Shown piece after piece: positions 43,183 through 49,985 of a stretch of 64,000 bases of DNA; position 1 is the first letter of the stretch, and each line of letters starts with the position of its first letter. The notes under the pieces are model-generated. The model searched no databases. It saw nothing but the letters and a program-made list of their open reading frames with translations, and was not told the origin of the DNA. This stretch comes from Candidatus Anammoximicrobium sp. (lineage in GTDB: Bacteria; Planctomycetota; Planctomycetia; Pirellulales; Pirellulaceae). The stretch covers positions 62,001 to 126,000 of the forward strand of contig JAAYYU010000244.1 in assembly GCA_012515235.1 (NCBI GenBank), read 5' to 3'. The position numbers were made by a program, and so were the translations under genes.

Positions 43183-44271
43183 ATGGTTTTTCAGGACCAG
43201 ATTGGCGGGAACACACACGTGCTCAAAGTAGGAATCATCGGCTTCGGGTTCATGGGCCGCATGCACTTCCGGTGCTGGCGGGCCCTGGCGGGAGCGGCGG
43301 TCACGGCCGTCTGCGAGGCGGACCCGCACGCGCTGGACGAAGCCGGCAAGAGCCGCGGCAACATCGCCGGGGCTGAAGGGGACGTGGACCTGGCGGGAGT
43401 CAGGATTTACCGCGATTTCGACAAACTGCTGCGGCAAGAACAACTCGACGCCGTGTCGATCACCATGCCTACTTACCTGCACCCCCAAGCCACAATCGGG
43501 GCCCTGGAAGCCGGCTGGCACGTGCTGTGCGAAAAACCGATGGCGCTGAACCTGGTCGAGGGAACGCGAATGATCGACGCGGCCCGGCGCACCGGCAAGA
43601 TTCTGCAGATCGGACACTGCATCCGGTTCTGGCCCGAGTATGCCAAGGCCAAACAGATCGTCGACAGCGGCGCGTACGGCCGGGTAATCGCCGCCACCTT
43701 CCAGCGTTTGTCCGCCACTGCCGCACGCAAGCAGCACACGTGGTACGCCAACGCCGAGCAGAGCGGCGGCATGGCGCTGGACCTGCACATCCACGACACG
43801 GATTTCGTGCAGTCCTTGTTTGGAATGCCGCGGAGCGTCTGCAGTCACGGCGCGTCTGCGGGGCCGGGCGGCTTGGCGCACATCGCGACCCGCTACGGTT
43901 ACGACGACGACAAGCTGGTAGTTGCCGAGGGCGGTTGGGCGATGATGCCTCCGTTTGGGTTCCAGATGCGGTTTCACATCGCCCTGGAAACGGCGACCCT
44001 GGACTTCGACTTCCAGCGCGATCCGAAACTCCGGCTCTCGACGGCCGGCGGCGAGTCGCTTGCGCCGCCGTGCGAGCCGGGAGACGGCTACGGGAGGCAG
44101 ATCGAACATTTTGCCCGGCGAGTCCGCGGCGAGGACGTGCCACCGATCGTCACGCCGGACGATGCCTGGCGATCGCTGCGGATCATCGAGGCCGAGCGGG
44201 AGTCGGTTCGCGTCGGACGTGCAGTCACGATCGACGGCCCTGAAACCAAGGAGCACGATCATGCAGTGTAA
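43183..44271 (+). CDS. Gfo/Idh/MocA-family oxidoreductase, cytoplasmic
   Basis: 362 residues, no signal peptide, in contrast to the two exported relatives in the cluster. NAD(P) motif VGIIGFGFMGRMHFRCW; AVCEADPHALDEAGKS; SITMPTYLHPQATIGALEAG; EKPMALNLVEGTRMID; and the catalytic segment MALDLHIHDTDFVQSLFG with the conserved DxxxH-type pair. It could be an inositol dehydrogenase (IolG/IolX-like) or similar. A GTG at 43219 would begin just before VLKVGIIGFG and is an alternative start. Its end overlaps the next gene by 11 bp. Confidence 0.88.
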   Translation: MVFQDQIGGNTHVLKVGIIGFGFMGRMHFRCWRALAGAAVTAVCEADPHALDEAGKSRGNIAGAEGDVDLAGVRIYRDFDKLLRQEQLDAVSITMPTYLHPQATIGALEAGWHVLCEKPMALNLVEGTRMIDAARRTGKILQIGHCIRFWPEYAKAKQIVDSGAYGRVIAATFQRLSATAARKQHTWYANAEQSGGMALDLHIHDTDFVQSLFGMPRSVCSHGASAGPGGLAHIATRYGYDDDKLVVAEGGWAMMPPFGFQMRFHIALETATLDFDFQRDPKLRLSTAGGESLAPPCEPGDGYGRQIEHFARRVRGEDVPPIVTPDDAWRSLRIIEAERESVRVGRAVTIDGPETKEHDHAV

Positions 44272-45076
44272 CGGTTGGCCGGTGGCGATCTGCAGTTGGT
44301 CGCTGCGCATCGACGTGGCCGGAGTGGCCGATGCGATGCGGCAGTTGGAGATTGGGCATGTGAATCTCGCCCTGAAGCCGGCGCTGCGCGAGGGCGGCGA
44401 CGAGTACCTGGCTGCGGTGCGCCGGCAGCCGTGGACGATCACGGCCATGACGATCGGGTTTCCTCAGGAGGATTACACCACGCTCGAGAGCATCCGGGCC
44501 ACTGGCGGAATTGTGCCGGACGCGCACTGGCCCGAGAACCGCCAGGCGGTGGTTCGCGCGGCGGAGATCACGTCCCAATTCGACGTCCGCTATCTGACCT
44601 TGCACGCCGGGTTCCTGGAGAGCGATGACGCGGCGCACGCCAGGAAGATTCGCGACCGCCTGCGGTGGCTGGCCGACGCGGCCGCCGGACAGGGCTTGCT
44701 GCTGCTGCTGGAGACCGGCCAGGAGACGGCCGACTGTTTGCGGGCGCTGCTGGAAGACTTGAACCATCCGGCGCTGGGCGTGAATTTCGATCCGGCGAAC
44801 ATGATCCTGTACGACAAAGGCGATCCGGTGGCCGCCGTGCGGATGCTGGGAGCTTGGATCAAGCACGTCCACGTGAAGGACGCGGTCCGCACGCAGCAGC
44901 CGGGCACTTGGGGCGCCGAGGTGCCGTGGGGCGAGGGCCAGGTGAACAGCCGGGCGTTTTTGACGGCGCTGAAAGAAATTGGATACGGCGGCGCCTTGGC
45001 AATCGAACGGGAGGCCGGCGACGACCGGCTGGGGGACATGAGGCGGGCCGCGGAAAGATTGGCAAGCTGGCGATGA
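44261..45076 (+). CDS. Sugar phosphate isomerase/epimerase (TIM barrel)
   Basis: 271 residues, overlapping the preceding oxidoreductase gene by 11 bp with AAGGAG inside it, so the two are coupled. Barrel segments: WPVAICSWSLRIDVAG, YLTLHAGFLESDD, LLLLLETGQETADCLRALLE, ALGVNFDPANMILY, IKHVHVKDAVRTQ, ALAIEREAGDD. The conserved Glu, Asp, His and Glu ligands of the IolE/IolI-like group are present. Together with the neighbouring dehydrogenase it could perform the oxidation and isomerisation or dehydration steps on an inositol-like compound. The 3' end of the gene (about 10 bp) is duplicated in a tandem unit described at 45067. Confidence 0.85.
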   Translation: MQCNGWPVAICSWSLRIDVAGVADAMRQLEIGHVNLALKPALREGGDEYLAAVRRQPWTITAMTIGFPQEDYTTLESIRATGGIVPDAHWPENRQAVVRAAEITSQFDVRYLTLHAGFLESDDAAHARKIRDRLRWLADAAAGQGLLLLLETGQETADCLRALLEDLNHPALGVNFDPANMILYDKGDPVAAVRMLGAWIKHVHVKDAVRTQQPGTWGAEVPWGEGQVNSRAFLTALKEIGYGGALAIEREAGDDRLGDMRRAAERLASWR

Positions 45077-45082
45077 TCGTTC

Positions 45083-45158
45083 GCAGCATGGCTGGCGAGC
45101 GGCGGGCGTGAGCCCGTCGGTGGACGGGCTTCATACCGCTCCCACCGGCCGGCTTACC
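45083..45158. repeat. Composite palindrome (family A), copy 6
   Basis: GCAGCATGGCTGGCGAGCGG starts the left arm, and CCCACCGGCCGGCTTACC ends the right arm, both matching the family consensus. Immediately repeated by copy 7, 95 bp further on. Confidence 0.85.
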
Positions 45159-45177
45159 AACCTGGCGATGATGGTTC

Positions 45178-45266
45178 GTAGCAAGGCTGGCGAGCGGCGG
45201 GCGTGAGCCCGCCGGTGGACGGCCACACGCCGCTCCCACCGGCCGGCTTACGCCGGGCCGTTCGCC
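45178..45266. repeat. Composite palindrome (family A), copy 7 (tandem with copy 6)
   Basis: GTAGCAAGGCTGGCGAGCGG to CCGGGCCGTTCGCC. Together with copy 6 it fills the 242-bp gap before the symporter gene. The sequence CTGGCGATGATSGTTCG precedes each copy (45067 and 45162), which shows that the duplicated unit of 95 bp also includes the end of the upstream gene. Confidence 0.88.
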
Positions 45267-45318
45267 AACACGGGAGAGACGTGCGAGGAGAAGTGCGGAA
45301 AAGAACGGGAGGAAAGCA

Positions 45319-46509
45319 ATGGGCGGCGAAATGACCTGGGATCTGTACCTGAGCCTGAGCGGCATGAAGTTCCTGGAGTTCACCATCTGGGGTGCGTGGG
45401 CGCCCGTGCTGGCTTCCCGGATTCTGGGGCCGCTGAAGATGAGCGGCAAGCAGTTGGGCTGGATCTACGGAACGCTGCCCATCGCCTGCTTTGTGGCCCC
45501 AATGGCGGCGGGCCAGATCGTCGATCGCTGGTGTCCGACCGAGTACTACATGGCCGCGGCCCACCTGCTGGGCGGGCTGTTCCTGCTGGCGGCCGCCCGC
45601 GCCACCCGCTTCGTGCCGTTGCTCCTGCTGATGCTCGCCCACTGCCTGTGTTTCGCCCCGACGCTGGCGATGGTCAACTCGCTCACCTTTGCCCACATGC
45701 CGAATCCCGAAGTCAATTACTTCCGAGTCCGCATGTGGGGGGCCGTGTCCTGGGTGCTGATCGGCTGGCTGTTGAGTCTCTGGCGGCGGTCGGGAAAGCT
45801 CCAGGTGAAGAGCGCGGACAGCCTGATTCTGGCGGCGGTTTGCTCGTTCGTCATGGGCCTGTACTGTTTCACGCTTCCGCACACGCCTCCCGCGCACACC
45901 GGGACCGGCGCGTTGCCGTTCGTCAAGGCGATCTCGCTGTTCAGCGACCCGAACTTCCTGATCTTCATGGTGATCTCGTTCGTCGTCACCACGCAACTGC
46001 AGTTCTACTACCTGGGCACTTCGCGCTTCCTGGAGGACATCGGCACGTCGCACACGGCCATTCCGGCGGCGATGAGCATCGCGCAGGTCGCGCAGGTGGT
46101 CGCGATGGCGGTCATCCTGCCGCCCATTTTCAAGCCGCTGGGATATCAATGGATCATGGCCCTGGGCACCGGGTTCTGGCTGGTCATGTTCCTGTTGTAC
46201 GCCTGCATGAAACCTCGCGGCCTGGTGATCGGCTCGATGATGCTGCACGGGCTGGCCTACGCCTTTTTCTTCGACGCCGCCTTTATCTACATCAACGGCG
46301 TGGCGCCGACCGACATCCGCGGCTCGGCCCAGGGCCTGTACGTCGCGGTCACGTCGGGGCTGGGTTTGTTCGTGGGCACGCAGATCACGGGCGTCGTGAT
46401 GGACCATTTCCGCCAGGACGGTAAGTTCCGCTGGCGGCCCATTTTCCTCGTACCCTGCACGCTGCTCGCGCTGTGTACGCTGGCGTTCGCAGTGCTGTTC
46501 AAGGGGTAG
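45319..46509 (+). CDS. Nucleoside:H+ symporter-family MFS transporter
   Basis: 396 residues and about 12 hydrophobic spans, an inner-membrane importer. Features of the NupG/NHS-like group: MKFLEFTIWGAWAPVLASRI, WIYGTLPIACFVAPMAAGQI, YFRVRMWGAVSWVLIGWLLS and, in the second half, FYYLGTSRFLEDIGTSHTAI and VAPTDIRGSAQGLYVAVTSG. This family moves nucleosides, but planctomycete members often sit in sugar-catabolism clusters and may import other small carbohydrates. It stands in the middle of the sugar run and is the only transporter in it, so it probably imports the substrate of the pathway. Confidence 0.88.
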   Translation: MGGEMTWDLYLSLSGMKFLEFTIWGAWAPVLASRILGPLKMSGKQLGWIYGTLPIACFVAPMAAGQIVDRWCPTEYYMAAAHLLGGLFLLAAARATRFVPLLLLMLAHCLCFAPTLAMVNSLTFAHMPNPEVNYFRVRMWGAVSWVLIGWLLSLWRRSGKLQVKSADSLILAAVCSFVMGLYCFTLPHTPPAHTGTGALPFVKAISLFSDPNFLIFMVISFVVTTQLQFYYLGTSRFLEDIGTSHTAIPAAMSIAQVAQVVAMAVILPPIFKPLGYQWIMALGTGFWLVMFLLYACMKPRGLVIGSMMLHGLAYAFFFDAAFIYINGVAPTDIRGSAQGLYVAVTSGLGLFVGTQITGVVMDHFRQDGKFRWRPIFLVPCTLLALCTLAFAVLFKG

Positions 46510-46525
46510 GCAAACGGTGGAGTTT

Positions 46526-46565
46526 GTAGGGCGGAGTTCATTCCGACCGGGCGGACGGAAGTCTG
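46526..46565. repeat. TAGGGCGGAGTT-type short inverted element, copy 2
   Basis: GTAGGGCGGAGTTCATTCCGACC and GCGGACGGAAGTCTGC match the element at 30726-30767. It occupies the gap of 106 bp between the symporter and nagB-like genes; this is the only gap above 100 bp in the sugar run lacking a family A palindrome or REP-like element. Confidence 0.7.
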
Positions 46566-46615
46566 CTTTACGGTCAAATTCCGAAGTTGTCAAGAACAGG
46601 CTCAAAGGTTAGTCA

Positions 46616-47413
46616 ATGTCCCTGCAATGGATCCGGGTGGACGACTATGAAGCGATGAGTGCGGCCGGCGCTGCGCGGATCGCCGCGTCGCTGGAACCGG
46701 GACTGCGCGCCGGCCGGCCCGTACTGCTCGGCCTGGCCACCGGCAACACCATGCTGGTGCTGTATCGGCGGTTGGCCGAGTCGCTGAACCGGCGTGGTCT
46801 GAGCCTTGCGCAGTTGCACACGTTCAACCTGGACGAGTATGTCGGCGCGGACGGGCGCTGGGTGCCCGTGGACCATCCGCTCAGCTACCGCGCGTACATG
46901 GAGAAGAACTTCTTCGCGCGGTTGGAGCCCGGGCTAGGTTTGAACCCCGATCAGATCCACTTTCCCGATCCCGCGAGTCCGGCCGCGGTGGACGACCTGA
47001 TTCGACGGTTGGGCGGCCTCGATCTGCAACTGCTGGGCATCGGCTTCAACGGACACATTGCGTTTAACGAGCCGATGTTCGAGGCCGAGATCGGGGTCGA
47101 GGCGTTTGCCGCCCTGCCGACGCGCGTCATCGACTTGACCGAACGGACGATCGAAACCAACGCGCGGCTGACGGCCGGCGGCGATCGCACCAAGGTTCCG
47201 CGTCAGGCCGTGAGCTTGGGCATGAAGCCGATCCTGGAGGCCCGCGAGATCCTGCTGCTGGCGTGTTTTCCGGAACAGCAGGAACCGCTGGGCAAGATGC
47301 TGCGCGGCCGTCCCACGCCCGAGTTGCCGGCCAGCTATCTGGTGGATCATCCGAACAGCACGATCATCTATACGGGCGATACGATTTGCCTCGAGGAGCG
47401 AAGCTTGAGATGA
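46616..47413 (+). CDS. nagB: Glucosamine-6-phosphate deaminase-like protein
   Basis: 265 residues, about the usual NagB length. Motifs: LGLATGNTMLVLYRRLAE, LAQLHTFNLDEYVG, LQLLGIGFNGHIAFNEPM with the catalytic Asp/His region, and KVPRQAVSLGMKPILEAREI. The enzyme turns glucosamine-6-phosphate into fructose-6-phosphate and ammonia; related proteins act as 6-phosphogluconolactonases. The NGHIAFNEP segment favours the deaminase. Its stop overlaps the start of the deacetylase gene (ATGA). Both suggest that an amino sugar is part of the substrate. Confidence 0.88.
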   Translation: MSLQWIRVDDYEAMSAAGAARIAASLEPGLRAGRPVLLGLATGNTMLVLYRRLAESLNRRGLSLAQLHTFNLDEYVGADGRWVPVDHPLSYRAYMEKNFFARLEPGLGLNPDQIHFPDPASPAAVDDLIRRLGGLDLQLLGIGFNGHIAFNEPMFEAEIGVEAFAALPTRVIDLTERTIETNARLTAGGDRTKVPRQAVSLGMKPILEAREILLLACFPEQQEPLGKMLRGRPTPELPASYLVDHPNSTIIYTGDTICLEERSLR

Positions 47414-48354
47414 ATGGCACCTTGCTGATCGGATACGATGTCGAGCGGATTCCGGGCCGCGTGCCCGGCGAGAAGTGGGTCGGCCAGCCGTTGCCGCACA
47501 ACACGGCCGAGATGTTTCTCGAGGCCGTCGTGCGGATTCACCGGGAAGTCGGCGTGCCGGCCACGCTGTTTGTTGTGGGCTGCAACATCGAGCGGCTGCG
47601 GCCGCAGTTGGAAGCGTGCCTGGCGTCCGGGTTGTTTGAGATCGCCCAACATACGCACGAGCATTTCCCGCTGAAGACCGTGGTCGAAGAGAGCCCGGAC
47701 AATGTGTACTTGCCGGGATTGCCCTTCGATCGGATCGAAGAGCAGTTGGCCCGGCCGGTGGAGTTGCTCCAGCGGCACCTGGGCGTGCGCTGTCGGGGCG
47801 TGACCGCGCCGTATTCGTATTACCGCGGGCTGGCCGACCGGCCCGACATCCTCGAAATCATCGCGCGGCACGGCATGTCGTACGTCCGCTCGTACGGCCG
47901 CAACTGCCACGACTACTTCCCACTCGACTGGGACGTGCAGCCGTTCTGGTACGCTCGGCAGGGATTTTCCGACTTGCTGGAGACGCCCATGCAGGGCTGG
48001 ATCGACGCCCAATGGCGCCGCGAGCACGGCTGGCAGAACTGGGCCGCCTATCACGAATACCTCAAGGAGCAGGTCGAGCGTGTGGCAGCCGCCGGGCTGT
48101 GCTGGTCCCATTGCCAGCACGATTGGACCAGCACCTTGTACGATGAACAACTGACCTGGACGCGGAAGTTCCTGGAGCACGCCGCCGAACGGCTGCGGGT
48201 GATGACCCATTTTGATTTCTATCAGCGCTTGCGGCACCAGCGCAAGGAGACCGCCGCGCGAGTTGCAGGGGTCAGGCTTACAGATTTCAATTTTCGCGGC
48301 GAAAGCAGCCTGCCAAAGGGAAGCCCGCGCGACCGCGAAAATGGAAATCTGTAA
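47410..48354 (+). CDS. Polysaccharide deacetylase-family protein (cytoplasmic)
   Basis: 314 residues, no export signal. NodB homology region: LLIGYDVERIPGR (first acidic motif), EIAQHTHEHFPLK (metal-binding HTHxH motif) and GVTAPYSYYRGLADRP. Members remove N-acetyl groups or hydrolyse related amide bonds. With the coupled NagB-like gene it could deacetylate a small sugar inside the cell before deamination. The last 27 codons (from about 48271, after RVAG) are encoded by a REP-like inverted repeat, and the stop TAA falls in its right arm, so the tail is probably an insertion product. Confidence 0.82.
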   Translation: MNGTLLIGYDVERIPGRVPGEKWVGQPLPHNTAEMFLEAVVRIHREVGVPATLFVVGCNIERLRPQLEACLASGLFEIAQHTHEHFPLKTVVEESPDNVYLPGLPFDRIEEQLARPVELLQRHLGVRCRGVTAPYSYYRGLADRPDILEIIARHGMSYVRSYGRNCHDYFPLDWDVQPFWYARQGFSDLLETPMQGWIDAQWRREHGWQNWAAYHEYLKEQVERVAAAGLCWSHCQHDWTSTLYDEQLTWTRKFLEHAAERLRVMTHFDFYQRLRHQRKETAARVAGVRLTDFNFRGESSLPKGSPRDRENGNL

Positions 48355-48364
48355 ACCTGACCCC
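48268..48364. repeat. REP-like inverted repeat with TCAGGCTTACAG termini, copy 2
   Basis: GGGGTCAGGCTTACAGATTT at the left and GAAATCTGTAAACCTGACCCC at the right, with arms of 32 bp that pair almost perfectly around a 33-bp loop (TTTTCGCGG pairs with CCGCGAAAA). The outer ends match the element at 7255-7346. It covers the 3' end of the deacetylase gene and ends 22 bp before the next start codon. Confidence 0.9.
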
Positions 48365-48385
48365 AGATCATTGGAGCACCAACTG

Positions 48386-49825
48386 ATGCCCGTCCCCACC
48401 GAAAGTTACCTGAACGAGTTCCTGTACAGCGAGTTGGCCGACGTCGTAGGCCCGGAGAACGTCTCCACGAGCCAGGCGGACAAGATCGCCTACTCGTGCG
48501 ACTATTTCTGGATCCCCGAACTGTGGATCGACCGCGGTTGCCGCAGTCCGGAGCCGGAGTTTGTCGTGCATCCCCGGAGCGTGGAGGAAGTCTCGCGGAT
48601 CTGCCGGATTGCCAGCAACTACAAGATCCCGCTGACCGTCTGGGGCGGCGGCTCCGGTTCGCAGGGTGGCGCCTTGCCGCTGCGGGGCGGGATCGTGCTG
48701 GACACCAAGAAGCTGAACCGCATCCTGGAGATCGACAAGAAGTCGTTGACGGTCACCGCGGAAACGGGCATCATCATGCAGCACCTGGAATGGGCCCTGG
48801 AGCGGGAAGGCTTCGGGACGATGCACGAGCCCGCCTCGATCGGCTGCGCCACGCTGGGCGGGTTCCTGGCGCATCGTGGCACCGGCGTGCTGTCCACCAA
48901 GTACGGCAAGATCGAAGACATGGTCATGTCGCTCGAAGCGGTGCTCGCCGACGGCAGTATTGTCAACACGCTGGCCGTTCCCCGCCATGCCTCCGGGCCC
49001 GACCTGAGCCAGCTGTTCTTGGGCTCCGAGGGCACGTTCGGCGTGATGACCAAGGCCACGCTCAAGATCCACCCGCTGCCCGAAGTCCGCCGCTTCCATG
49101 CCTTCGTGTTCCCTGACTTGCACGCCGGGTTGGAGGCCGGACGGCAGTTGATGGTCCGCCGCCTGAGGCCCTGCGTCATTCGGCTGTACGACGAAGCTGA
49201 GACCCGCCGCCTGATCCGCCGCGTGTTGGGCATCGAAAAGGACGGCGCCTATCTGGTGTTCGGTTTTGACGGCGACCGGGACCTGGTCGATCTGGAGATG
49301 AACAAGGCGTTGGCGATCTGTCGGTCCTTCCAGCACGAGGATTTGGGCCCCGACTTGGGCCAGGACTGGTGGGACCACCGCTACGACTTTTTCTTCCCGA
49401 ACCACATGTTCCGCCTGCCGCAGGCCTTCGGCACGCTGGACACCGTAGCCACGTTTGCCAACATCGAAAACGTGTACCGCGCGATGAAACGGGTGATTGA
49501 GGAACAGTTTCCCATGGCTCGCTACATCGGCCATTTTTCACACTGGTACGAATGGGGCTGCATGCTGTACGCACGGTTCATCATCGACGAACCGCCCGAG
49601 GATCCGCACGAAGCGACGCAGCTCCACAACCGCGTCTGGGACGCCTGCCTGCGGGCCGCCATGCGCGAAGGCGGGCTGCTGAACGAGCACCACGGCATCG
49701 GCTTGAAACTTGGCCGCCTGATGCGGGAACTCTACGGCCCGACCTACGGAGTCCTGGAGGGAATCAAGAAATCGCTCGACCCGAACAACCTCATGAATCC
49801 CGGCAAAATGGGATTCCCCCCGTAG
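48386..49825 (+). CDS. FAD-linked oxidase (GlcD-like 2-hydroxyacid dehydrogenase)
   Basis: 479 residues. The FAD-binding half has VHPRSVEEVSRICRIASNYK, IPLTVWGGGSGSQGGALPLR and SIGCATLGGFLAHRGTGVLS, with LFLGSEGTFGVMTKATLKIH. The C-terminal half has LNEHHGIGLKLGRLMRE and LDPNNLMNPGKMGF, the conserved histidine and proline-glycine motifs of the VAO/GlcD family. It oxidises a 2-hydroxyacid (lactate, glycolate or a sugar acid). The gene is paired with the (Fe-S) protein gene that follows, as GlcD with GlcF. The ATG at 48386 has TTGGAG 10 nt upstream. The stop TAG (49823-49825) lies in a family A repeat. Confidence 0.92.
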   Translation: MPVPTESYLNEFLYSELADVVGPENVSTSQADKIAYSCDYFWIPELWIDRGCRSPEPEFVVHPRSVEEVSRICRIASNYKIPLTVWGGGSGSQGGALPLRGGIVLDTKKLNRILEIDKKSLTVTAETGIIMQHLEWALEREGFGTMHEPASIGCATLGGFLAHRGTGVLSTKYGKIEDMVMSLEAVLADGSIVNTLAVPRHASGPDLSQLFLGSEGTFGVMTKATLKIHPLPEVRRFHAFVFPDLHAGLEAGRQLMVRRLRPCVIRLYDEAETRRLIRRVLGIEKDGAYLVFGFDGDRDLVDLEMNKALAICRSFQHEDLGPDLGQDWWDHRYDFFFPNHMFRLPQAFGTLDTVATFANIENVYRAMKRVIEEQFPMARYIGHFSHWYEWGCMLYARFIIDEPPEDPHEATQLHNRVWDACLRAAMREGGLLNEHHGIGLKLGRLMRELYGPTYGVLEGIKKSLDPNNLMNPGKMGFPP

Positions 49826-49957
49826 CGCGGCTCGGACAGCCGTGCCCAGCGAGCGGCGGGCGTTAGCCCGCCGGTGGAATGGTTGCCGGCCGCTGCCACC
49901 GGCCGGCTAACGCCGGGCCGCTCGCCGGGGCCGCACGGCTCAGAGAGCCATGCTACG
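49822..49957. repeat. Composite palindrome (family A), copy 8, complete
   Basis: The best-preserved copy: outer arms GTAGCGCGGCTCGGACAGCC and GGCTCAGAGAGCCATGCTAC enclose inner arms GCGAGCGGCGGGCGTTAGCC and GGCTAACGCCGGGCCGCTCG. The upstream gene's TAG stop is formed by the first bases of the repeat. The next gene's first possible ATG (49950) also falls inside it. Confidence 0.92.
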
Positions 49958-49985
49958 TAGAACACTTACGACGGAGAATTTCGCC

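Noticed and set aside
49950-49985. Upstream start of the Fe-S protein gene
   Set aside because: The first 12 codons would be derived partly from the palindromic repeat; the ATG at 49986 has a proper ribosome binding site and gives the family N-terminus.
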